Positions 55,825 to 64,000 of a DNA stretch of 64,000 bases are shown here, one piece after another. The notes beneath the pieces were generated by a model. It had not been told where the DNA came from. It was given only the letters and a program-made list of their open reading frames with translations, and searched no databases. This DNA is from Streptomyces lavendulae subsp. lavendulae (lineage in GTDB: Bacteria > Actinomycetota > Actinomycetes > Streptomycetales > Streptomycetaceae), in assembly GCF_002803845.1 (NCBI RefSeq), contig NZ_CP024985.1:7017501-7081500 (forward strand), read 5' to 3'. The position numbers and the translations under genes were made by a program. The first letter of the stretch is position 1. Every line of letters begins with the position of its first letter.

Positions 55825-56675
55825 CCGCCGTCCTGACGCGCCGGCCGGGACTCTCCCGGATCCGCGCCACCGGTTCCCCGCTCCACCTCGTCTGCCTCGC
55901 CCTCGCCGCCCTCGTCGCGGTGGCCGCCGTACTCGCGCCCTGGGTGGTGCCCCACGACCCCAACGCCGTCGACCTGGGCAACGCCCTCGCCGGACCCTCC
56001 GCCGAGCACCCGCTCGGCATGGACGCCGCGGGCCGCGACACCCTCTCCCGGCTGCTGCTCGGCGCGCGCACCTCCCTCCTCGGCCCCCTGGGAGTCGTCG
56101 TCTTCTCCACCGTCGCCGGCATCGCCGTCGGCATGGCCGCCGCCTGGCGGGGCGGCTGGCTCGACTCCGTCCTGTCCCGCAGCACGGAGCTGGTCTTCGC
56201 CTTCCCCGGCATGCTGCTGGCCATCCTGATCATCTCGGTCCACGGCGAGGGCCTGCTCGCTCCGGTCATCGCGCTCGCCCTCGCCTACCTGCCCTACGTC
56301 AGCCGGCTGACCCGCTCGCTGGTGCTGGCCGAGCGCGCCCGCCCGTACGTCAGCGCCTACCGGGTCCAGGGCCACTCCGCCCTGCAGATCTGCCTGCGGC
56401 ACGTCCTGCCCAACATCGCCCCCGTCGTCCTCGCCCAGTCCACCATCAACTTCGGCTACGCCCTGATGGACCTCGCGGGCCTGTCCTTCCTCGGACTCGG
56501 CGTCCCCGCCCTCACCCCCGACTGGGGCCGCATGGTCTTCGACGGGCAGACCGCCATCCAGGCCGGCTACCCGCTCTCGGCCGTACTGCCCTGTGTCTTC
56601 ATCGTGCTGACCGTCGTCGCCTTCAACGTGGTGGGCGAGCGGTGGGCCGACCGTGTCTCCAGGAGGGCCCGATGA
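55821..56675 (+). CDS. Peptide-type ABC transporter permease (DppC-like)
   Basis: A 284-residue permease with the HPLGMDAAGRDTLSRLLLGARTSL motif of DppC proteins and loop AYRVQGHSALQICLRHVLPN. ATG overlaps the upstream stop; ATGA overlap with the first ATPase gene. Confidence 0.93.
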   Translation: MTAVLTRRPGLSRIRATGSPLHLVCLALAALVAVAAVLAPWVVPHDPNAVDLGNALAGPSAEHPLGMDAAGRDTLSRLLLGARTSLLGPLGVVVFSTVAGIAVGMAAAWRGGWLDSVLSRSTELVFAFPGMLLAILIISVHGEGLLAPVIALALAYLPYVSRLTRSLVLAERARPYVSAYRVQGHSALQICLRHVLPNIAPVVLAQSTINFGYALMDLAGLSFLGLGVPALTPDWGRMVFDGQTAIQAGYPLSAVLPCVFIVLTVVAFNVVGERWADRVSRRAR

Positions 56676-57658
56676 GGCCGACGCCCGCACTCGACGTCCG
56701 GGGTCTGAGGGTCACCCTGCCCGGCACCGCCCGACCCGTCCTCGACGGGGTCGACCTCACCGTCGGCGCCGGGGAGACCGTGGCCCTCGTGGGCGAGTCC
56801 GGTTCCGGCAAGAGCATCGCCTCCCGCAGCGCGCTGCGCCTGCTGCCGACGGGCGGGGTCGCCGAGGGCGAGGTACGGGTGGCGGGCGAGGACGTCCTCA
56901 CCATGGACGCCGCCCGGCTGCGACAGGTCCGCGCCGGCACGGTGGCCATGGTCTTCCAGGACCCGTGCGCCGCCGTCAACCCGCTGCGCCGCATCGGTGA
57001 CTTCCTGACCGAGGGCGTCACCCTCGCCGGGACCATGAGCCCCGCACGGGCCGCGGCCCGAGCGGTCGAACTCCTGGGCGCCGTAGGACTGGACGGGTCC
57101 GTCCTGCGCAAGTACCCCGGCCAGGTCTCCGGCGGCATGCTCCAGCGCGTCGTCATCGCGGCCGCCCTCATGGGCGACCCCGTGCTCCTGATGGCCGACG
57201 AGCCCACGACGGCCCTGGACGTCACCAGCCAGGCCGAGGTCATCGCCGTCCTGGCCACGCTCCGCGAACGCTTCGGCACCGGCTTGCTGTTCGTCACCCA
57301 CGACCTGGACCTCGCCGCCGCCATCAGCGACCGCGTCTACGTCATGTACGCGGGACGGATCGCCGAGAGCGGCCCGGCCGAAGCCCTCTTCGCCCGCCCG
57401 AGGCACCCCTACACGGCGGCCCTGCTCGCCTCCACCCCGAGGATGGAGGGCCCCCGGGGCCGGCTCGCCGCCATCGACGGCCAACCGCCCGACCTGCGCG
57501 AGCCGTTGCGGGGCTGCGCGTTCGCCGCCCGCTGCCCCCTCGCCACGGAGGTCTGCGACGAGCGGGCCCCGCTGCCGTCCCCGGCCCCCGGCCGCCCGGA
57601 CCACACCGCCGCCTGCCACCACAGCGACCTGCTCGAAGGGAGCGCCGTCGATGCCTGA
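56672..57658 (+). CDS. Peptide-type ABC transporter ATP-binding protein (DppD-like)
   Basis: A 328-residue ATPase: Walker A GESGSGKS, Q-loop FQDP, signature VSGGMLQRVVIAAAL, Walker B VLLMADEPTTALD, and C-terminal Cys cluster (CAFAARCPLATEVC plus CHH) typical of the OppD/DppD Fe-S-like tail. Overlaps the next gene by 8 bp. Confidence 0.93.
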   Translation: MRPTPALDVRGLRVTLPGTARPVLDGVDLTVGAGETVALVGESGSGKSIASRSALRLLPTGGVAEGEVRVAGEDVLTMDAARLRQVRAGTVAMVFQDPCAAVNPLRRIGDFLTEGVTLAGTMSPARAAARAVELLGAVGLDGSVLRKYPGQVSGGMLQRVVIAAALMGDPVLLMADEPTTALDVTSQAEVIAVLATLRERFGTGLLFVTHDLDLAAAISDRVYVMYAGRIAESGPAEALFARPRHPYTAALLASTPRMEGPRGRLAAIDGQPPDLREPLRGCAFAARCPLATEVCDERAPLPSPAPGRPDHTAACHHSDLLEGSAVDA

Positions 57659-58448
57659 GAACGTACTGGAGGTGACCGGACTGCGCCGCTCCTTCGGAGC
57701 CGTCCGCGCTGTGGACGAGGTGTCCTTCACCCTCCCCCAGGGGGGATCGCTGGGCATCGTCGGCGAGTCCGGCTCCGGCAAGACGACCACCGCCCGGATC
57801 GTCGTCGGCCTGGAGCGCGCCGACGAGGGCGAGATCCTGGTCCGGGGGCGGCCCCGGGGCGGGCCGCCGCGCGGCCGGACGGCGCGGCTGGCCCGCGCCC
57901 GTGAGATCCAGATGGTGTTCCAGGACCCGTACCTCTCCCTGGACCCGCGCACCAGCGTCGAGGCGGTCCTGCGCGAGACCCTGGGCCTGCACTTCCCCGG
58001 CCGCGACCACACCCCGCGGGTACGGGAACTGCTAGACCAGGTGGGCCTGGGCACCCGAGCCGCCGACGCGCTCCCGCGCCACCTCTCCGGCGGCCAGCGC
58101 CAGCGCGTCGCCATCGCCCGGGCCCTCGCCGTCGAACCGGCCGTGCTCATCCTGGACGAGGCGGTCGCCGCGCTCGACGTCTCCGTCCAGGCGCAGATCC
58201 TCAACCTGCTGGCCGACATCCGGGAACAGACGGGGATCGGCTTCCTCTTCATCACCCACGACCTCGGGGTCGTCCGGTGCGTCACCGACGAGATCGTCGT
58301 GATGCGGCACGGGGCCGTCGTCGAACAGGGGGCCACCGACGAGGTGCTCTCCTCACCGAGGCACCCCTACACCCGGCTGCTCCTGGAGTCCGTGCCCCGC
58401 CCGGGGTGGGATCCGCAGGCCATCGCCGCGGCCCGGCGGGCGCTGTAG
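57651..58448 (+). CDS. Peptide-type ABC transporter ATP-binding protein (DppF-like)
   Basis: A 265-residue ATPase: GESGSGKT, FQDPYLSLDPR, LSGGQRQRVAIARAL, Walker B VLILDEAVAALD (Ala-Val in place of the usual Pro-Thr/Val-Ser), H-switch THDLG. It lacks the C-terminal oligopeptide Cys cluster, as DppF-type partners sometimes do. Last gene of the operon. Confidence 0.92.
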   Translation: MPENVLEVTGLRRSFGAVRAVDEVSFTLPQGGSLGIVGESGSGKTTTARIVVGLERADEGEILVRGRPRGGPPRGRTARLARAREIQMVFQDPYLSLDPRTSVEAVLRETLGLHFPGRDHTPRVRELLDQVGLGTRAADALPRHLSGGQRQRVAIARALAVEPAVLILDEAVAALDVSVQAQILNLLADIREQTGIGFLFITHDLGVVRCVTDEIVVMRHGAVVEQGATDEVLSSPRHPYTRLLLESVPRPGWDPQAIAAARRAL

Positions 58449-58460
58449 GAGGCGCACCGG

Positions 58461-58501
58461 GGGAGCGGGCCCGCTCCCGGGCCGGGCCGCGCGTCCGGCC
58501 C
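58461..58501. terminator. GC-rich hairpins in the convergent gap after the ABC operon
   Basis: GGGAGCGGG/CCCGCTCCC is a perfect 18-bp palindrome (58461-58478), followed by GGGCCGG/CCGGCCC (58479-58501). They lie between converging genes and have no T-tract; a bidirectional Streptomyces-type terminator is likely. Confidence 0.6.
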
Positions 58502-58527
58502 GGTCGGACGCCGGGGTAGACGGCGGG

Positions 58528-59163
58528 TCAGACGCCGGCGGCGAGCGTACGGATCAGCGCGCGCAGCACCGGACCGGGGTCCACCTCGGAGCCGAGCGAC
58601 TCCGCGGCGGCCAGGCCGTCCACGGCGGCGGCCACCGCCTCGCCCAGCGGGCGGGGGTCGACGCCCCCGCCCCGCTCGTCGGCCAGCACCGCGAACAGCG
58701 TGACGAAACAGGCCCGCCACCGGGAGTACTCGGCCTCCAGGCACTCCCGCACGCGCGCGTCGTTGAGGGCGTGCCAGTGCAACGCCGAATGGAGGTGGGA
58801 GAGTTCCGCGCCCTCGGGCCGGGTCAGCAGCTCCAGTACCCGCTCGGAACGCTGCGCGAACGAGCCCTCCCCGGAGACGGCCGCCTCCAGGGGGTGGATC
58901 CACTCCGGGCGGATGTCCGCGATGACCGCCAGGACGAGGTCGGTCCGGTCCTGGAAGTGGTAGTGGCACATCCCGTGCGACACGCCGCACAGCGCCGCCA
59001 CGTTGCGGGTGGTGAAGCGTTCGCTCATGCCCCCGGCCAGGAGGGTCCGCGCGGCGGCGATCAGCCGCGCCCGGGTCTGCTCGCCCTTCGCGGAGACCCG
59101 GGGGCGTCCCGCGCGGACGGGGGGCGTGGTCGGGGCCGGGGAGCCCGGTGCGGAAGGTGCCAT
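58528..59163 (-). CDS. TetR family regulator 3
   Basis: A 211-residue TetR with a Pro/Ala-rich N-terminus and HTH (RFTTRNVAALCGVSHGMCHYHFQDRTDLV). It belongs to a different branch from TetR 1 and 2. It is divergent from deiminase 4 and faces the palindrome at 59240-59257, its probable operator. Confidence 0.9.
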   Translation of the reverse strand: MAPSAPGSPAPTTPPVRAGRPRVSAKGEQTRARLIAAARTLLAGGMSERFTTRNVAALCGVSHGMCHYHFQDRTDLVLAVIADIRPEWIHPLEAAVSGEGSFAQRSERVLELLTRPEGAELSHLHSALHWHALNDARVRECLEAEYSRWRACFVTLFAVLADERGGGVDPRPLGEAVAAAVDGLAAAESLGSEVDPGPVLRALIRTLAAGV

Positions 59164-59239
59164 GGCGTCACTCTAACGAGGCTCCGGCACCCGACCTGGG
59201 GCTTTTCCCGATCCTCCGGAACGACCTTGTCCAAACTAT

Positions 59240-59257
59240 TGACCGAGCGCTTGGCCA
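59240..59257. promoter_or_regulatory. Imperfect palindrome before deiminase 4
   Basis: TGACCGAGC-GCTTGGCCA, 7 of 9 pairs symmetric, with the CGAGCGCTYGG core common in TetR operators. It is unrelated to the TTGACTGAA repeat. Confidence 0.55.
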
Positions 59258-59321
59258 GTTTTACGTTTCCGGTCAACCCCGCTGCCAGGCGGGGGAGTTG
59301 GCACCCCCCAAGGAGACCCCC

Positions 59322-60479
59322 ATGAGCGAACACGCCTTCCGCCCGCCCGCCCGGGGCATGGACCGGCGCCGGTTCCTGGCCGCCGCCGGTCTCACCGCCG
59401 CGGCCGGTGCGGCCGCCGCGCTGACCGCGGCCGACGGGCGGGCCTCGGCGGCCCCCCGCCCCGCCGCCGCGGGCGCGTTCAGCGTGCCGATCGAGGACGT
59501 CCGCCACACCCGCACCTGGATGGCCTGGCCGGACAGCACCTCCATCTGGGGCAGCAGCCTCAGCGGGGTCCAGTCGGACATCGCCCTGATCGCCCGCACC
59601 ATCGCCAAGTACGAGCCGGTGTACATGTGCGCCAACTCCGGCAGCGCGGCCCGGGCCCGCTCGCTGTGCGGCTCGACGGTCACCGTCGTCACCACCGTCC
59701 CCGTGGACGACTGCTGGATGCGCGACAGCGGCCCGGTCTTCCGTACCGACGGGGCGGGCGGCCTGGACGCGGTCGGCCTGAACTTCAACGGCTGGGGCAA
59801 CAAACAGACCCACTCCAAGGACGCCCTGGTCGCCGGGCGGATCGCCTCCTGCGTCGGCGTCCCGTTCACCGCCGCCGGCCTGGTGGGGGAGGGTGGCGCG
59901 GTCGAGCAGGACGGCGCCGGCACCCTGATGGCGACCCGCAGCAGCCTGGTGAACCGCAACCGCAACCCCAACAAGTCGCAGGCGCAGATCGAGGCCGCGC
60001 TGTGCGCCGCCTACGGCGCCTCCAACGTGATCTGGTTCGACGGGGTGACCGGCCAGGACATCACGGACGACCACGTCGACGCGACCTCGCGCTTCCTCGC
60101 TCCCGGCAAGGCCCTCGTCCAGATGCCGTTGGCCTCGGACAAGGACGTCTACGCCAAGGACGCGCGCCAGCAGTTCCAGATCCTGTCCGGGGCGACGACC
60201 GCGGGCGGTGCCCCGATCACCGCCGAGAAGCTCCAGGGCCCCGACTACAACCTGATCCGCTCCACCAACCGGGACTTCCTCGCCTCCTACGCCAACTACT
60301 ACGTGTGCAACGGCGCCGTCATCAGCGGCCAGTTCGGCGACACCCAGGCCGACGCGGCCGCGCGGGCCACGCTGACGCGCCTGTTCCCCGGCCGCGTCGT
60401 CGAACGGCTCAACATCGACCGCCTCGGCACCGGCGGCGGCGGCATCCACTGCGTCACCCAGCAGCAGCCCGTGCCGTAA
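59322..60479 (+). CDS. Agmatine deiminase family protein 4, Tat-secreted
   Basis: A 385-residue enzyme with Tat signal MDRRRFLAAAGLTAAAGAAAAL and Ala-rich cleavage region near residue 42. Motifs DDCWMRD, GEGGAVEQDGAGT, DDHVD, GGGGIHCVTQQQP. It is more diverged from proteins 1 and 2 than they are from each other and carries extra cysteines (ANSGSAARARSLCGS, ALCAAYG, YVCNG) that may form disulfides outside the cell. ATG with AAGGAG. Confidence 0.9.
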   Translation: MSEHAFRPPARGMDRRRFLAAAGLTAAAGAAAALTAADGRASAAPRPAAAGAFSVPIEDVRHTRTWMAWPDSTSIWGSSLSGVQSDIALIARTIAKYEPVYMCANSGSAARARSLCGSTVTVVTTVPVDDCWMRDSGPVFRTDGAGGLDAVGLNFNGWGNKQTHSKDALVAGRIASCVGVPFTAAGLVGEGGAVEQDGAGTLMATRSSLVNRNRNPNKSQAQIEAALCAAYGASNVIWFDGVTGQDITDDHVDATSRFLAPGKALVQMPLASDKDVYAKDARQQFQILSGATTAGGAPITAEKLQGPDYNLIRSTNRDFLASYANYYVCNGAVISGQFGDTQADAAARATLTRLFPGRVVERLNIDRLGTGGGGIHCVTQQQPVP

Positions 60480-60587
60480 CGGTCCCGCCGTCGAGCTGCT
60501 CGGCAGCCATATGACGGTGGCAGAATCCTTTTCTCACCCTCCGGGGCATACGGGTGATCTTGGTGGGTCCCTGCATTTTTCGGTGCC

Positions 60588-60593
60588 TATGAT
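60588..60593 (+). promoter_or_regulatory. -10 element of the PobA-like gene
   Basis: TATGAT, nine bases before the GTG at 60602, predicts a transcript starting within one or two bases of the start codon (leaderless). No clear -35. Confidence 0.5.
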
Positions 60594-60601
60594 CCACCGT
60601 T

Positions 60602-61810
60602 GTGACAGAGAGTCAATACGCCCGGGTCGTCCAGGACTCGGCTGATGTGGTGATCCTCGGGGCCGGCCCGGCGGGCCTGGTGCTCGCCAACCTCTTACTC
60701 CGCAGCGGCATCGACTGCGTCGTCCTCGAACGCACCGGCCGTGACGACGTCCGGAACAGGGCGCGGGCCGGATTCCTCGCCGCGAACACCGTGCGGATCC
60801 TGGAGCGCAACGGTCTGGACGAGGGCCTGCGCCGACACGGACAGGAGCACGGCGTCTGCGAGTTCCGCACCGGGGACGGACGCTTCCGCCTCGACTACCG
60901 ACGGCTCGGCCGGGGCGAGCCGCACACCGTCTATCCCCAGCACGAGCTGGTCGCCGACCTGCTGGCGCGGTTCCTGGACGCAGGAGGGCGGATCCGTTTC
61001 GCCACCGAAGCGGTCGCCGTCCACGACGCCGACGGCCCGACGCCCTCGGTGACCGTACGCGAGGAGGACGGGCGCCCCGGACGGTGGCGTGCCCGGTACG
61101 TCGCCGCCTGCGACGGCCGCCACGGCGCGGGGCGGCGCTCGCTCCCGCCCGGCGCGGTCCACCACCACCGCGACCACGGAGTGTCCTGGCTTGGCCTGCT
61201 CGCCGAGGCCCCGCCCAGCCTGGACGCCGTGGGCTACGCGCTCCACCCGCGCGGATTCGCCGGGCACATGGCCCGCTCGGCCGAGATCACCCGCTACTAC
61301 CTGCAGTGCGCACCCGGGACCCGGGCCGACGCGTGGAGCGAGGAGCGGATCTGGGACGAACTCGACCTGCGCATGCGCGCGACCGAGTACGGACCCCTGC
61401 TGCGCGGCCCCGTCGTCCGGCGCACCGTCGTCGACCTGTGGTCCGACGTACTCGAACCGCTGCGGCACGGTTCGTTGTTCCTGGTGGGCGACGCCGCTGC
61501 CCTGATCAGCCCGTCCGCCGCCAAAGGCGCGAACCTCGCGGTGCTGGAAGCGGAGATCCTGGCCCACGCGCTGACCCGCGCCCTGGCGCACGGCGACCCC
61601 GACGCCCTCGACGGCTACTCGCAGCAGTGCCTGGTCCACATCTGGCGCGCGCAGGAGTTCTCGCACTGGATGATCGGCCTGCTGCACCAGACCCCGGACT
61701 CCGAGGACGCCCACCGCTTCCGGGAAGGGCTGCGCCACGCCAGGATCGCCGCGCTGCGCACCTCTGCCACCCAGCAGCACTGGTTCGCGGAGAACTACGT
61801 CGGCGTCTGA
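60602..61810 (+). CDS. FAD-dependent aromatic monooxygenase, 4-hydroxybenzoate 3-monooxygenase-like
   Basis: A 402-residue class A flavoprotein monooxygenase: VILGAGPAGLVLANLLLRSGID (FAD GxGxxG), GHMARSAEITRYYLQC, GDAAALISPSAAKGANLA (GD motif), and the PobA-like ending WFAENYVG. Residues near HPRGFAGHMARS match the PobA pattern. With a methyltransferase 38 bp downstream, it may tailor an aromatic metabolite rather than feed protocatechuate catabolism; no pca genes are here. Likely leaderless. Confidence 0.85.
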   Translation: MTESQYARVVQDSADVVILGAGPAGLVLANLLLRSGIDCVVLERTGRDDVRNRARAGFLAANTVRILERNGLDEGLRRHGQEHGVCEFRTGDGRFRLDYRRLGRGEPHTVYPQHELVADLLARFLDAGGRIRFATEAVAVHDADGPTPSVTVREEDGRPGRWRARYVAACDGRHGAGRRSLPPGAVHHHRDHGVSWLGLLAEAPPSLDAVGYALHPRGFAGHMARSAEITRYYLQCAPGTRADAWSEERIWDELDLRMRATEYGPLLRGPVVRRTVVDLWSDVLEPLRHGSLFLVGDAAALISPSAAKGANLAVLEAEILAHALTRALAHGDPDALDGYSQQCLVHIWRAQEFSHWMIGLLHQTPDSEDAHRFREGLRHARIAALRTSATQQHWFAENYVGV

Positions 61811-61848
61811 CCGGCCCCTCCCCCCTCCTCCCCACATACGGACAGGGA

Positions 61849-63615
61849 ATGCACTCCGAACATCCCTTCACGACGCCCACGCCCACCGTGACGGCGCACG
61901 CCGTCGACGACGCCGCGCGGCTCGGCGCGACGGCCGGATTCGTGCGCGAGCAGGAGACCTCCGTCCTGCTCTCGCGCGTGCTGCCCGGCCTCGACGGGCC
62001 CGAACTGCGGGCGCTGACGGACCGGTGCCGCTTCGCGCACGCCGCCGTGCTCGTGTTCCCGCCCGACGAGCACGCGCTGCGGGCCGAACTGGCCGCGTGC
62101 GGACTGCCCGCCGACGCGAAGGCGCAGCCCAGCGTCGTCGTCCGACGGCGCCTCGCCGCACGCCACCACCGGGACCCCGCCGATCTTGAGGTAAGGATTC
62201 TCCGCCCCGAGGTCCGGGGCCCCGCGGGGGAGCAGCGGGCCGTCGAGGTGTTCGCGCTGACCGTGCCACCCGGATCCGGGCTCTGCGGGATCGCCGCCGA
62301 AGAGCGGCGCGCGGACCACGAGGCGCACCTCGCCTTCGACGTCGCCCGGCCCGACCCGCTGGTGCTGCGCGGGCTGCTGGCGAGCTTCGCGCGGCACGGC
62401 GCGGCCGCCGACGGAGGCGGCTACAACCCCCACGAGGACGGCACGGTGTTCTACTTCGGGGCCCCGGCCGACACGAAGACGGAGTACCGGCGCGTGGAGC
62501 TGTACGCGAGCGGCGACCACCGGGACGTACTGGCCGATCACCTCGCCGGCCTCCCCGCCGCGCGGCCCGAACGGGCCCCGGACGCAACCCCGTCGGCGCA
62601 GGAACAGCCGGCGGAAACGCTCCTGCGGCTGCTGACCGGCGCCTGGACCACCCAGGCCCTGGCGACGTGCGCACGACTCCGGCTGGTGGAGGCCATGGAC
62701 CGCCCCACCGGGACCGGTGTCCCGGAACTGGCCCGGTCCGTCGGCGCCCACCCGCAGAGCCTGGCGACACTGCTGCGCTACCTGGCCATGCTGGGCGTGG
62801 TCTCCGAGGACCCGGACGGCTTCCGCCCCACCGCCCTCGGCGCGCTCCTCGACGCCCGGGCCCCGGGCTCGATGCGCCCCCTGGCCCTGATGTACGGCGG
62901 CCCCTTCTACCAGTCCTTCGCCCACCTGACCCACACCGTACGCAGCGGGCGGCCCGGCTTCGAGCACCTCTACGGCGAGAACCACTTCGACCACTTCGCC
63001 CGCGACCCCGAACTCGCCGCCCTCTTCGACCAGTCCATGGCGTCGAGCGCCCCCATGTTCGATCCCCTCCCCTCCCACCCGGTCGTCACCGCGGCCGCGG
63101 CGGCCCCCGGCCGCCCCCGCACCGTCGTCGACATCGCCGGCGGCACCGGGGAACTCCTCGACCGCATCCTGACCGCCCACCCCACCCTGCGCGGCATCCT
63201 CCTCGAACGCCCCCAGGTCGTCGAAGCGGCACGTACGCGCCTGTCCGCCGGCGACGCCGGCGAACGTTGCGACTACCGGGCGGGCGACTTCGCGGACGTA
63301 CCCGCCGACGGCGACGTCTATGTCCTGTCCCGCGTCCTGCACGACTGGGACGACGACCGGTGCCGCGCCATCCTGCGCCACTGCGCCGACGCCATGCCCC
63401 GGCACGCCGACCTCCTCGTCGTCGAACGCCTCCTGCCGGCCGACGGCGCCCCCTCGCTCGCCACCGCGTGGGACCTCCACATGATGTGCAACACCGGGGG
63501 CCGCGAGCGCACGGCCGACCACTACGCCCGGCTGCTCGGGGACTGCGGCCTCACCCTCGTCGGCAACACCCCGCTCGCCCTCGGCGCCCACACCCTCCAC
63601 GCCCGCAGACCCTGA
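61849..63615 (+). CDS. Two-domain O-methyltransferase with unknown N-terminal domain
   Basis: A 588-residue protein. Residues about 255-588 are a SAM-dependent O-methyltransferase of the hydroxyindole/AMT type: dimerisation winged helix (GAWTTQALATCARLRLVEAMD, VPELARSVGAHPQSLATLLRYLAMLGVV), SAM motif VVDIAGGTGELLDRIL, and catalytic RVLHDWDD. Residues 1-250 (REQETSVLLSRVLPGLDGPELRAL, EDGTVFYFGAPADTKTEYRRVELYASG) match no family I recognise. The monooxygenase gene upstream makes a hydroxylate-then-methylate pair likely. ATG close to AGGGA. Confidence 0.83.
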   Translation: MHSEHPFTTPTPTVTAHAVDDAARLGATAGFVREQETSVLLSRVLPGLDGPELRALTDRCRFAHAAVLVFPPDEHALRAELAACGLPADAKAQPSVVVRRRLAARHHRDPADLEVRILRPEVRGPAGEQRAVEVFALTVPPGSGLCGIAAEERRADHEAHLAFDVARPDPLVLRGLLASFARHGAAADGGGYNPHEDGTVFYFGAPADTKTEYRRVELYASGDHRDVLADHLAGLPAARPERAPDATPSAQEQPAETLLRLLTGAWTTQALATCARLRLVEAMDRPTGTGVPELARSVGAHPQSLATLLRYLAMLGVVSEDPDGFRPTALGALLDARAPGSMRPLALMYGGPFYQSFAHLTHTVRSGRPGFEHLYGENHFDHFARDPELAALFDQSMASSAPMFDPLPSHPVVTAAAAAPGRPRTVVDIAGGTGELLDRILTAHPTLRGILLERPQVVEAARTRLSAGDAGERCDYRAGDFADVPADGDVYVLSRVLHDWDDDRCRAILRHCADAMPRHADLLVVERLLPADGAPSLATAWDLHMMCNTGGRERTADHYARLLGDCGLTLVGNTPLALGAHTLHARRP

Positions 63616-63717
63616 CGCCCCGGCACGGGCCGACCGATCCGTTCCCCGTGCGCGTACATGCTGCCTGCGCCAGAATGGCGCGGGCAGTGCAGGCGGTCGG
63701 CGATCGTTGGGGGATGC

Positions 63718-64000
63718 ATGGCGGAGAACGCGGTGGAGACGGTTGCCGGGGGGACCGGGGGCGCGGGCACCGGCGATGCGACCGGACGGCTGCCGGCGGT
63801 GCTGGCCGACGAGATGACGCGGGAACTGCGGCGCTGGCGCGTGGCCACGTTCAACTACGGGGTGACCTACTACCTCAGCAGGATCCTGCTGATCGCCGCG
63901 AGCGCGATCGTGGCGGCCGACCAGAACCTGGGCGGGGGCAAGGCGGCGTCGCTCATCGCCTGGGTGCCCATGCTGGCCCTCGTGGTCGCGGTGCTGACCG
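63718..64000 (+). CDS. Small membrane protein, DUF4231/SLATT-like (partial)
   Basis: The first 94 codons of a gene running off the right edge. After a Gly/Thr/Ala-rich start come LADEMTRELRRWRVATFNYGVTYYLSRILLIAASAIVAAD and a second hydrophobic stretch WVPMLALVVAVLT. The helix-plus-two-membrane-segment layout resembles DUF4231/SLATT proteins, but the C-terminal part is missing and the call is tentative. ATG at 63718 after GGGG; an out-of-frame ATG at 63714 is ignored. Confidence 0.5.
   Translation, partial: MAENAVETVAGGTGGAGTGDATGRLPAVLADEMTRELRRWRVATFNYGVTYYLSRILLIAASAIVAADQNLGGGKAASLIAWVPMLALVVAVLT

Noticed and set aside
59230..59260. Sixth copy of the TTGACTGAA operator before deiminase 4
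   Set aside because: Only TTGACC matches; the sequence is a different palindrome.

Overview
The window looks like chromosome from a Streptomyces-type actinomycete. It is very GC-rich, GTG starts are common, genes sit in tight operons with ATGA/GTGA overlaps, and the gene families are typical of the group (high-affinity actinobacterial NiFe hydrogenase, SpoIIE phosphatase, DUF6131, emfourin-tailed M4 protease, Cys-ended leader peptide). I saw no rRNA or tRNA gene, CRISPR array or insertion sequence.

Layout. 1-3291 (minus): a hydrogenase operon of hypX, the small subunit and the start of the large subunit, running off the left edge; the small subunit has the Asp-for-Cys change of group 1h enzymes. 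3676-5607: an APC-superfamily transporter with a terminator-like hairpin just before its start. 5661-7399 (minus): a SAV_915-like protein and LysA. 7867-17463: a compact thiopeptide cluster with the gene order and precursor core of lactazole (precursor, glutamylating LanB, pyridine synthase, RRE protein, YcaO, eliminase-dehydrogenase fusion). Its core is almost that of lactazole A, with Gly for Ala at position 9 and a different tail. 17518-28045: mostly housekeeping genes (GAPDH, VanW protein, SpoIIE phosphatase, DUF6131, DUF4118, RecQ), ending with a luciferase-like monooxygenase.

26990-35775 holds two divergent sets of flavin monooxygenase plus polar-amino-acid-type ABC transporter. One starts with a 26-residue leader peptide ending in Cys-Cys-Ala, the signature of cysteine-responsive attenuation, so the region is probably for sulfur scavenging. 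35804-38202: a DUF5829 protein and a diacylglycerol-kinase-like protein. 38219-44040 (minus): one operon of a three-helix-bundle protein, PPK2, a P-type ATPase and a SulP transporter. 44236-45348: a TsaD-family gene behind a 17-bp palindrome. 45323-45996 (minus): a frameshifted remnant of an M4 protease.

46116-60479 is the most unusual part. Four intact agmatine-deiminase-family genes (three with Tat signals, one cytosolic), three TetR regulators, a membrane Ser/Thr kinase and a complete peptide-type ABC transporter lie together. Five copies of one operator (TTGACTGAA-NN-TTCAGTCAA), each containing a -35 TTGACT, precede deiminase 1, the TetR1/kinase divergent pair, deiminase 2 and the deiminase 3/ABC operon. 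Deiminase 4 faces its own TetR across a different palindrome. I read this as a coordinately repressed system for guanidino compounds; its true substrate and signal are unknown. The window ends with a PobA-like monooxygenase, a two-domain methyltransferase and the start of a small membrane protein.
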